Below, one piece after another: positions 50,601 to 62,600 of a stretch of DNA of 64,000 bases; positions within the stretch are counted from its first letter, which is position 1; each line of letters begins with the position of its first letter. Below the pieces are notes generated by a model. That model made no database searches, had not been told where the DNA came from, and saw only the letters and a program-made list of their open reading frames with translations. Source of the DNA: Platanthera guangdongensis (lineage: Eukaryota > Streptophyta > Magnoliopsida > Asparagales > Orchidaceae); contig CM077163.1 in NCBI GenBank assembly GCA_039583875.1, forward strand, positions 231,996,646 to 232,060,645, given 5' to 3'. Both the position numbers and the translations under genes were made by a program.

Positions 50601-53600
50601 GATGTGTGAAATATTAAAAATCATCCAAAAGATTCGTAATGACTAGACTTGATAACAGTAGACTCATACAACTCAAACTTGATACATAAATATGCATAAT
50701 AAAGTATGTGTAAAAGAACCACTAATAGATAACTAACAATTTGGGACCACCCTAATACGCACTTGCGGTTGTTATCTTCATTCCATGAGATGGAAATTGT
50801 GGATCTCTGCTCCTCTTCAGAAGGCCGAACAACCTCCCTTTCAGTGATTTTATGTTAATTTCTTAGCCTGTGTTTTTTTCCTTCAGTAGTCGAATTATTT
50901 CAGTGTCAGGTTACAGAAGTTAGGATTTTGGCTCTTGTCCAAAAAGTCACAGATTCCTTTGTGGTTTTCGTTTGTAGGAGAGGTAAAGCCCCCCACCCCC
51001 ACTCTTCCTTTCTTCGATTCATTTCTTCTGATTTCTTCCTGCACTTGGAATGATGAGGTGTTTCTAGTAAAACCCAAGAAGGAAAGAGGATAATCCCTAG
51101 ATTCGTTGCCTCTACATAGTAACTTATTTTAGGGTTTCCGTTTAAATTTCAGGTTTTTATCTAAGTATTGTTGTTGGTCAGAGAGAGGATCTTGCGAAGA
51201 ATTCAAAATAGAATCTTACCTCGCTGTTACATTTTTTTATATTAAAGCATGCATTGTTACCATGTTAGCAATCATGATCTCTAGTTACAGTTGTTGTATA
51301 TATAGATGTTCATATATGTTTACCTTTGTTCTTTTAGTGTCACTGGGAGAAGAGTCATTCTTACTCACCAGTGAGCTGACCCTATATGTCTTTGAACTTT
51401 TCTTTTCAGGGAACTCAGTTCGGGAGTTTATATAGGATAAACCTCCGAGTGTTTTTATGCAATTTTTACTTTGTGGTTTTTGTTTAGAATGTTGCCCTTT
51501 TTTGGATTGAACTCTTGATTTGTACAAACTCAGTGTATTGGACTTATTTGTAATTCCAGTTTTCAGATATGTTCAATTTTACTTTCTAGTTGGCTTTGGG
51601 ATTTATACATTTTGAGTATTTCTCTAATTCCACCTCTGGCTTTTTTTGTTTACGCAGTATGCTTAGATATGTTTTTTATGGTATCAATTTTATTGTTGTT
51701 GTTTAATTAAATTCATATCATGAGTGTGGTCGGGCTTTTGAAATGTCATGAAACTAGGTAGGGGTATGACAGTTTATATACCCAACAATTAGTAGGAAAC
51801 CCGATGTATAAAATGCATTCCTTTGTGGTCACATGGAAGAAGAGGCCTTTGTTTGAGTTCCTCCTAAAGCACTCTATGATGCTATGAAATCTAGAGTAAA
51901 GCAAATCACACTCTTTATTAAGCACGAGCGCGCACACAAATTTTAATTGCTCTGATAATTAATGTGAATGATATTGCCATCAATGAGGATGATACAAAGA
52001 AGTTAAAGGCAGTCTACCAAAAGACTTTCAGGTAAAGGACCTCGAATCTTTTGGCATTGAGGTACAAAGAATAGATAAGATCTTCATATCCCAAATTACA
52101 TCATATATATCTTGGAGAAAGAAGGATGCTAGGATGCAAGCCTATCGAGTCACAAATAAAGTGAATATCATATTAGCATATAAGATGGTAAGTCTATTGA
52201 GGGCGTGTCAAAGTTATTAGTTACTCATTGGGAAACACGTTTGCCTCTCTTGCATTGAACTTAATATAGCCAATGTTGGTGGGATTCTTGGCCAGTATAA
52301 GCATTTCCTGAAGACTACTCATCAACAAGTAATGCACAAATGATTCTTTGGCACTTGATGACTTACCCAGAAAAAGGATTTTTTTCTCCTCCACTGCCTT
52401 GACCGGCCACACCAAGCCAGGTGTGAAAGTCAATCAATATTTTGATGAGGTCGGTTCCTCCAATAATAGATGATCGATAGTTGCATGTTGCTCATTTCTA
52501 GATGGTAATCTTGCAATTTGGCTGCGCAAAAAAGCAAAATGGCATTACTTGTTCTATTGCAGAAGTTGAGTTCATATCCATGATCCCCAGAGCATTTGTC
52601 GAGGTTTATGGATGAAAATTCACCCGAATTGGATCTCATGACGAATGAACCATCAGTTTATATGTTACGGATCCTGATGGAGCGGACAACAGTGAAGTGC
52701 GACCGTCAGTGTGGCGGGTGTATCAACGCCGCGAGTGTGGCGCGCGTAATTTGATGGCCTAACCGACATGGTCGAGGGGTGTTAATGTCATTGTTATATA
52801 TAGACCATGTATGGCTATATACAAACCATGGTTATATACAAACCATATTAATTCAAAACCGGCTATATGTAGACCATGTTGTTATATGCAGACCAATGAA
52901 AAATAAAAAAAAAGAGTCAAACTTGAAAAGGACAACCACACTTTTGGCTGTTAAAAGAAATTTCAACAGCAAGCACTCTGCAAAGAACTCTAGACGGAAT
53001 CTCAACTCATACATTCAATGACGGGATCCGCAGGGAGCAAGCAACAGAAACTTAAATTTCATCAACATTCAACCGAGACTATCACTCTTACATTCATTAA
53101 CGAAAATACAACATGCACAAAAAAACCAGCACGAATCACTGTTCTTCTTCAACCGGAAATCGAAGAACACAACCAGCAAGCCGAAAACTGAAATCAATTT
53201 AATATTCAACTTCAACAACACTCTCAACAGGAAACAAATATCAACAAACTCTAGTTTGTTTTCATCGATATCCCTCCTCCCAATACAACGGCCAAATCCT
53301 TTTTATAGGGTTTCAAAACAGTGCAAAAAAAGTAACCTGCACACGAAGTCGACGGTTGCTGGAAGAATGGCCATGGCGGTTCGATCGTGGTCGACGTGGG
53401 GAGACGCGGACATCTGCCGGAAGTTGCTGGTGAAGCCCGCACCTCACATCGCCGAAGTTATCGGACGGTTTGCCCTCTCGTGCTGGCCGACAAAATCGGA
53501 AAGAACCGGCTGTAGCGCTGGCCGGTCGGGGAAGAAATCTGTGTTGGGGACGGGCGGTTGGATGATGCGATCTAAACTGCAGTTTAGATCGCATCATTGG

Positions 53601-56600
53601 CAGGAGATGGACCGGCTGGGGATGAATGCAGAACCGACCAGGGTCGACGCCCTATCTCGCCGCGCCGGCCACTGGCAACGGATTCGTCGGTAGTCGACGC
53701 CCTATCTCGCCACTGGCAACGGAGTCGTGGATCTTGACGCGGGGGAGGGGGGAGACGGGAGCGGCTAGGGCAAATGAGAAGGTGATTTCATTTTGGGGGG
53801 AGGGAGGTAATTATTTGGTTTGTATATAGTAGGAAAAAAAAAGAAAAAAACTAGATTTTGGGTTTGTATATAGCCATACATGGTCTATATATAACAATGG
53901 CCTTAATTTTATCCTTTATATTATTGTCCATGTTTCTTGGTACCATTATTTAATGATTGTAACCGGCGACTATATAAGCCGGAGACTAATGTATTTCGAT
54001 CATGTTTGATGGTATTTGGAATTTCTGGATTTTCCCTCTCTTCCTCTCTAAGTCTTCCCCTTCCTCTCTCTCTCTCTTTTCCCTGACCCTAACAATTGGT
54101 CCGACCAGCCACCTTCCAGCTGCAACCTTCGCCGCCCGAAGTACCCGTGTCTAAGCAGTGTGCATCGCGCCCTTTCAGCCCTTCTGTCGTGTACACGATC
54201 TGTCGATCCTGCTCCTTCGTGCATCGTCCGCGTCAATGCGTCCTCGTGTGGCTTGTCTGATACCGTCGTCGACTCGCCAACACTGGACGAGGTTCCAGCA
54301 GGCTCCCCACCTCCGCCTACAGCTTTCAGCGTTTAGATCCCCTCCAGATCTCAACTGACGCATCGCTGCACCGGACAGATCTGCAAACCGACGGTCTCTC
54401 CTGCCCTAGGCGCTGCTCCAGTCGGTTCGGCCTTCCAGCCGAAAGATTCCAACGACTTCTTTCTCCCTCTTCCTCCACCCGGCCGAGTGTATGCCCCCTC
54501 AATTGCGATCGATGGTCAACTCTGATGCACCGATGCATCCCCCAACCACGGATCCAGCCATTCTTCGTCGTTTTCACAAACACGACGGTTTGATCGCGTC
54601 GTTGCAGGCCCTCATGCTACACATGGATGCTAAGAACGGCCGCCCTACAACATTCGCCACATCGGCGGCAGATTCACCGTCCCTCCTCAGGGCTCCCGGG
54701 AACTCTTCCATGTAACACCCCCTGTCCGGGGTGTGTTCACCGGGACCTCGTTCCTTTGATGTTACCTATTTCAACGGCACTGATCCAATGGGATGGAATG
54801 TCCCGACCGAACAGTTCTTAGAGATACAACAGATCTCGAAGCCACAGAAGGTCAGCACGGCCTTGATCAGCATGTAGGGCTCCACCCTCCACTGGGTGCG
54901 CTAGCTCTGACAATCCAAACCGACCATGTCTTGGTCGGACCTTCAGCATGAGCTCATTCGCCATTATGACACCCGCTACGCAGGCTCCGCAGTGGAGCGA
55001 CTCTGCGGCGTCCGCCAGAAGGGCTCCCTTGACAAGTACATTGATGAGTTTATCGACCTCGGGACGCATGTGCCAGGACTTCCGCAGGACCACTACCTTA
55101 GCTTCTTCTTGCATAGGCTCCTGCCCCACATCCGTGCCCGGATCCGCACCCACCATCCGCCGTCGATTGCGGAAACCATGGATCTCGCTCGCTTGGTAGA
55201 AGCAAAATTTTAGATTCGGCCTCTGGACCAGGGCAACCCCCCACCTCCAGCGTGCTCGGTTAACCGGCTCATCCCTTGGCCAATTATGTCTCTCTACATC
55301 GGATCTCTCCACCTCTTCTTACCTTTGCTCTCTCTCTCCTATATCTCTATAACTAACTCTGTACAGGAAGACCTCCAGCATCCGGGGTGGCGTGTCGTCA
55401 TGGATGAAGAAATGACTGCTCGGTGGGATAATCACACTTGGGATCCTGTGCCTCTTCCTCCGGGCCACAGTTGTGTTAGTTGCAAGTGGATCTTCACTAT
55501 CAAACATGTCGCGGATGGGACAGTTGATCGCCTAAAGGCTCGGCTTGTGGCACGGAGTTTTACTCAACAGTACGGCCTTGATTATGAAGAAACGTTCTCC
55601 CTAGTCGCAAAACTAAATTCGGTTCGGGACTTGCTCTTCTTAGTTGTTCGTCGTCAGTGTCCCCTCCATCAAATGGATGTCAAGAATGCCTTTTTGAATG
55701 ACGATCTTCTTTAAATAGTGTACATGCATCAACCGCCCGGGTTTGAGACCACGGGAGAGTCTCGTGTATGTTTACTTCGTAAATCTATTTATGGTCTCAA
55801 ACAGTCTCCACGGGCATGGTTTGGAAAGTTCAGCAAGACTGTTTGTGAGGTTGGCTTCAAACAAAGCTCGGCAAATTCCTCTCTCTTCACTCATCACCAA
55901 TCAACTAGGACTATAATACTTCTGGTTTATGTGGACGGTATTCTGATCACTGGTGATGACTCAACTGGGATACATGTTAAGCAACATTTAAATTCTATCT
56001 TTCAAATCAAAGATCTGAAAAATCTTTGATATTTTCTGGGACTAGAAATAGCACGGCGACCTGATGGTCTTGTCTTATCCCAGCGTAAGTATTGCATTGA
56101 TCTTCTGAAAGATGCGGTTCTCTCAGGTTGCAAACCTGCGGAAACCTCGATGGAAGTCAACCATATGTTGTGTGCTCAGGGATCTGAGTCTGATTCTCTA
56201 CTTCCAAATCCGGAATACTATCGTCTTCTTGTGGGAAAACCGATATACCTAACAGTTACGAGACCAGATATATCATTTGCGGTTGGTGGGGTCAGCCGGT
56301 TTATGCATACTCCACGCGTTTCTCACCTTCAGGCAGTGGAACGTATTCTCAGGTATCTGAAGACTGCTCCTGGGCAAAGACTTGTGTATAAACCATCTCC
56401 CTCCCTTTCTCTTATTGCATACTCTGATGGGGTTTATGAGGGCTCGTTAGATGATCGACGTTCTACTACTGTTTTTGTACATACTTTGGAGGAAACCTTA
56501 TCACATGACGCAGTAAGAAGCAGACGGTGGTTGCTCGCTCGTTTGCTGGGGCTGAGTACCATGCGATGTCGGCTGTTACATCAGAACTAACCTGGCTTGA

Positions 56601-59600
56601 AGTCTTCTAATGGATTTGGGGGTTAAATTGTCTTCACCTTCAACGTTGTTTTGTGACAGTCAAGCTGCAATACATATTGCAAAGAATTTTGTGTTCCATG
56701 AGCGGACTAAACATATTGAGGTTGATTGTCACTTCGTTCGAGAAAAGGTTCAATCAAAGGTGTTAAAGCTTGAACATGTTCCTGCTTCTGGGCAAGTTGC
56801 TGACGTCCTTACCAAGGCATTACCTCGGAAATTGTATTACCAGTTCTTGTACAAGCTTGGTGCCTACGACTTGTACACTCCAGCTTGAGGGGAAGTGCTA
56901 GAAGATATAAGGGAAAATGATGTAAAGGCCCATTTATAAGCTCATTTCTTCTTTCTCTTTTAGTCCCGCATCTATTGTATAGGGTTCTTTCTCCATCTCT
57001 TCTCCTATATATTTGTACTCACTCTTGTATTTGGCATATGAAGAAGTATATACAAGGTTTGCTCATTGGTTTCTACAATGTTCAAAATGAACGAACAAAA
57101 CACATTCAAGTTAGAAAAAACATTGAAGTTAGAAAAAAAATATCAAAAAGTAGATTTAAGATGAGACCAAGCAAGGATGCTCAAATATTGCATTCATTCA
57201 CTCCAAAAATCAACTTGTAAATTTGGTCACAGAAGGATTGAATGAGGCATTCTTAATTGAAAATGTATGCGAGTTAAGAGTGATTAACTCATGCAGTCAA
57301 CTAGAGGAGGGAGACTAAGTGCAGTTCAAATTTGACTAGGGTTCACTTGCAGTTGAGCAAATGTGGTTATTTTATCTATTATAACAGGCGAGGATGCTCA
57401 AGGATTCAAATAGAAGTGAGGAATCAGTCACAATACTCACACTTGCAGGTACTATTCAAATAGTGAATAATGCATATTGTATTAGATATGTATTAGAAAA
57501 CTCTAAGCCGAAATATGGACATCATAAATCCACAAACACTAGCCCTAAGTCGTTCAGCATCAACAATCAAAAAGTAATTAGGTACATCAAAAATATATAA
57601 AAATACATAATTTTATTGTAAACCAATATTACTGCAACAACTGAAGAAAAATTCAAAAAAGTAGGTAAGAGATGGAATACCAAAAAAAAAAGTTGGAACT
57701 ATTAGAATATTGTGAACCATTCATGAACATCGCAATAAATATTCAAGATCCAAAAATAAAAGAAATTAAGATTGCATGATTCCTTCAGAACTTCTTATTT
57801 AATGAGGGAAGCCAATGAGATTGAATAGCTAATGAAACAACTATCAAAAACTCTTCTAAATCCAGCAAGTCAATTATTAATACTTTTATCTCAAGATTGA
57901 ATGATCTTGATTCTCCCAAAACTTCAAAACCCTCTTTATTGTACTGTCCAACTGTCAACTGAAATTTAAGCCACATTAACAAATACTGGGTGAAAATTAT
58001 AAAGTGGAAGCAGAGATGTACCTTTAGCAAATCAATTTCTTGCTGAAGAATGAGATGTAGCCATTGTAGAAAATAAAGTAAAAAAAGAAAGATGGTTAGA
58101 AATTTTTAAGAGATCAGTTCCGAACAGTTTAAAGAGCCAAGTAGTTAGGAAGTTAGAAAAAAAATGTTGTAGCTATAGCATGTCTATAAGAACATAATTA
58201 CACAATTACAACAGAAGATCATGTTGGTCGTCATGCAATTGTAAACATTTCAAACTGGTAAAACCTTGCATGCTAGCCTATATGACATACTGCCAGCTGT
58301 ATTGGGGCATAAATTTCCAAGGAGCAATAGATGCACCATCCTCACAAAAAATATAGTATACACAAACAAGAAGATATGAACCCCAGCAATATTTAAATGT
58401 GTGCAAAACAAAATAAAATAAAAACTTTGATGCATATAGATCATCAACGGATATAATTCTGAAAAGTTGAAATGACTATTCTCTCAATTTTTAAAAAAAA
58501 ATACTGAAAGTCTGAAATTGCATTGTGAATTCTTAGCATATAACTAGTGATTTGAGTAAGATAATGCATGCGATTTGGTCAAACAGTTTCAAGGAAATTA
58601 TTCTTTCAACAAACTCCAAACGATTTGCCATTAGTTCCAACATCTATTTTACTAGTGTATGATACCATGAATGGGAATCTTATCTGGTTCCTAAGCTCAA
58701 TCGCATTGAATTCATAGAAACTGCTGTAGAGATTATTTGCATCCTTAGACATGATCAGGTTTGGATAAAAAATAATTTGGATAATTAGGTAAAAACATCA
58801 ACACTGGCCCTTAAAGGTGCTACTGTTATAAATAGACCGAACGTGGAGGAGAAAGATGCCAACAGATGGGTGTGAGACATGTTGGGCGACGACAACCGGG
58901 AATGTTTTTATTCTAGTCATCTATGTACTTTTTTATTTATGAAGGGCACTTTGGGTAAACTATAAGTTAGCATCCTTTCTATATAAGGAGGAGGCTAGGG
59001 TGTATGAGAATCATCTTTTGGATCATTTAGGTTTGGATATCTCAAGTGAGAGAGACTTCAAGGAGAAACCATCCTGGAGTAGGGCACGAGTATCTCTCGT
59101 GACTTTGTATCCCCTTAGTATAGTGTCATATTGTGAATGCCTCTTATTTTCTAACTTGTAACATTGGTTTGACCTGTCAACACGTACCGCCCATCCTTGC
59201 AATTGGTCTCCGTCAAAGTCGCTTAGCTTGGCTCATGCTTTGCTGGGCTCTATGTAAGTGAAATTTGAGTTGTCTGACAACTTTCATCTCGAATATGGAG
59301 TTGGTGTGCAAAAGTATTTTATTGCATTAGTCAACATGTACGGGATGTGATTTTCCAATAGGGCATGTAAGAGAGCAGTGCCCACGATGGTATAAAAGGT
59401 AATGCCATTCATCAAAGCCGCTTAGCTTAATAACGGGTTGCGATGAACCTCGCTCGGTTATTGTCTTATGGATGATAAATTGAGCTCATTCATTAATTGG
59501 CTTTCATGAGATTTAATAAGTTCCTGCCAAAAACACTCATAAATAACGGGTTCCCATCACTATTGAGCTGCGAAAATCATGTAGGCGGGCAATCTTTTTG

Positions 59601-62600
59601 ATGGTTGCAGTTGTGGGAGGTGTCTGCAAAAGGTTAACAACATCAATCATTTGTAGCACGACAAAGGAGTCATAGTATCAAAAATAAATCATAGGGTGGT
59701 CGCGACCGATAAGTGAGGTTTGGTGGCAGGACAAAATTTAACAAACATGTGATCGTCGATTAGAGAGTGACATCTCCAAAAAGGGCGGATAGCTACCCTG
59801 ACATACGGTTTTGGGTTCGATGTAAGTGAAATTTGAGTTGTCTCGTAATTCAATATCAATCCATGAGTTGATCAACATAAGCATGTAAGTGAAATTTGAG
59901 TTGTCTCATAGTTCAATCTCAACCCTGAAGTTGGCCAAAATAAGCGTCCACTTGGCACTCGCGAAGAAACGAGCGTGCAAGGGAAGGTGTGACCTTCAAT
60001 AAACCACCTACAAAGGAGTGGTGTGTGCATCAATATGAAAAGAAGTGTTATACTAATCTTTTACCCATCTAAGTCACTTAGCCCAACAATAGGGTTGCTC
60101 TAATGTAAAGCAGTGAAAATAGGTCCTCAATAACATTTTAGAACCTTGCTATGGTAGTTGGTTTGTAGATGATAAGTAGAGCTCATCCGCTAACTAGGTT
60201 TCATGAGACTTGAAAAGTTCCTTCCAAAAAGTGTTCATAAATACCGTGTTTTGGTAACTAACAGATTTGGAAAAAAACATTTAGGTGTGCGGCCTACTTG
60301 ATGAATGTGATGGAAATGGAATGAAGCGACTGCATTTTGATGACTACCAAGATGCTATAAAAATCGTATGATTTTTAATAATCATGTGTTAAAATCAAAT
60401 CAATGTCTTCTGACATGAGCTCGGGCATAGGAAAGGGTTGAAGGAGGCTGCCATGGAATGTTGTTTCATAATTGGACCACAAATAAATCAGATAGGAAGC
60501 TCTATGATTCTCAAGATGCAAAGAATGTCGACCAATAAAGGGAAATTGGGATGATGTGAGAAGTGCAAATTCCCATGAGCAGACACAATAAGCGATATGA
60601 TGGAATTTCATCAGAAATTTTGAATGCATGTGGAGGTTACAGATCAGACTAAGCAACACTTATGGCACGGTGGGCTACCGGTGTAAAATGTAGAGTTGAC
60701 TGTGGTGTAGTCTGGAGGGTGGCGATGATGTCAACCAAGTATTGGTCAGACTCATAGGGCCCTTCTTGTTGTAGGAGAGTATTATCCATCGTCCATCCAT
60801 AAAATTCTGAAGATGAAAGAAAATGGGTAGCTTCAATTTATTGGGAGGGAAATAAAAAACTTTTTAAGTCTGAAATGTCTTGAACTCGATGGTGAAGTTG
60901 TACCCAAATATGTTGCATCTCCATTACCAAGTAATGAACTAATGATCATGAGAAGATTTGGTATAGTCGGTGTCGATGAAGGTATGATTAGGCAATCAAC
61001 TTGTATGAGGATGGCCTCAATGGCCATCCCTGAAGCATCACAATCCATCATAAATTGTTTGCTGGAATTTGGAATGACAAATATAAATGTTGGAACAAGG
61101 ACTTGTTTGGGGTACAAAAAGCTGAGTCAATGTCCAGTGTCCACTGAAAGGTCGGATGGGTGGATTTCTTAAGGAGGGAGATGAGCAGTTGTGCTTATTT
61201 TCATAGTTTTTGATGAAACGACAAAAGTAGTCAATCAATCCGAAAAAATTGCAGGTTGTCTGTAACAAGTAAGTTTGAGGCCAAGGCAAAACAACAATGA
61301 TTTTCTTAGTATGTCACTCCTGCAGCTGAGATAGCAAGTGTCTTTATTATAGTCAACCGCTCGACCCCTGCTAGGATGTGGCCATATAGCCATATATAAA
61401 GAGTAGAATGTGGTTAATTGGAGCTAAGAGTGATTGGATTCCTACAACTACAATTGTGATTCTACCAAATCGTAATCACATGACTGGAGGGAAGCTATGA
61501 TCAGGGATATGCTACAAAGATGTGGGGGCAATATAGATCATATTTTGGTAAAAGATTGAGTAGACACCCAACTAAGTAGAAGGCACCACTGAAAAAAATA
61601 TGGATATCATTGTTCGGTAGAAGACATGTGGATGCAGGCCTGGTGAGCCCACCCCACCCAATAAGTATGGGAATGAGTTGTGACCCAGAAGTTCTTAGCA
61701 GATAAAAATTAGTGCTTCCTAAAATTAAGGATGTTGAGACTCAAGAGTAAGAATAATGAGGTTAGTTCAAGCAATGTGTTAATATTGGATGGTTGGAGTG
61801 ATAGATAGGTCAAGGTTATCCATGTAGATGCCTATAAATACACATTTTTTTGTATAAAAGTTTGTCAGAACCAAGAAGCAGGAAATCAGTAAGAGAGCAA
61901 AATGAATTAAGGTAAGACTATGGTGTGTTTCTTCTCATGTTATTCGCTATTAGTCTTATTTCTCTCTCATACACATACATAAGTCTATTGGTACTGACTC
62001 TCAGCGTAGCGGCGTTAGGGAGAAGCAAATCAATCCTCGGAACTTTTTGAGCGGCTCGAAGGGCTCTGCTGAGGTGGGGCGTCTCCCTACCGGAATGTTG
62101 CACGTGGGAAGATTTTCGCGGCCAATGTGATAGGACCGATCGGGAAGGGCGCGAGGTTGTTCAGACACTTTGTTATACCATCTATCAATGTTGGCGGGCA
62201 AGAAATGCAAAGTCCCACGGTCAGGAATTTGCGACGCCTTCGGTGATTGCTGCTAATGTTCTTACGCCTCTCTCGTGCGTTTACTTCCACCCCTCCCAGG
62301 GGAACTGGGGCACCTCCCAGCCTTACCGGCTGTCCTCCTCCATTTCATGGTGCCCCCCTCATGGCTAGGTGAAGCTCAACATCGACGGGGAGATCCGTTC
62401 TAACCAGTTGGCGGGATTGGGTCTTGTTATTCGGGATGCTGATGGCCAATTACTCCTTGCCACGGGCCAATCAACGCTGCACTGGGACCTGGGTGGAACA
62501 GAGATGGAAGATCTTAAGGCCCTTGGGACAATTCTTCCTCCTTCTATTTTTGCGGCGAAAGGTGCCATCATCGAGGGGGACTGTTGCAACATGATTGTGT

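Larger units (their letters stand above)
52663..54094 (+). mobile_element. Probable 5' LTR of a Gypsy element, with nested TIR element
   Basis: Starts TGTTACGGATCCTGATGG and ends CCTGACCCTAACA before attggtccgaccagcc. A TATA-type segment 'gactatataagccgg' (53968) and a CT-rich run precede the end. The insert at 52789-53899 interrupts it, so the original LTR was about 320 bp. Its partner was not found; the element's right end has a different (Copia) LTR. Confidence 0.55.

Noticed and set aside
54048..54583. Minus-strand frames in the chimeric element leader
   Set aside because: Short, without domain, and opposite to gag and RT; treated as leader sequence.
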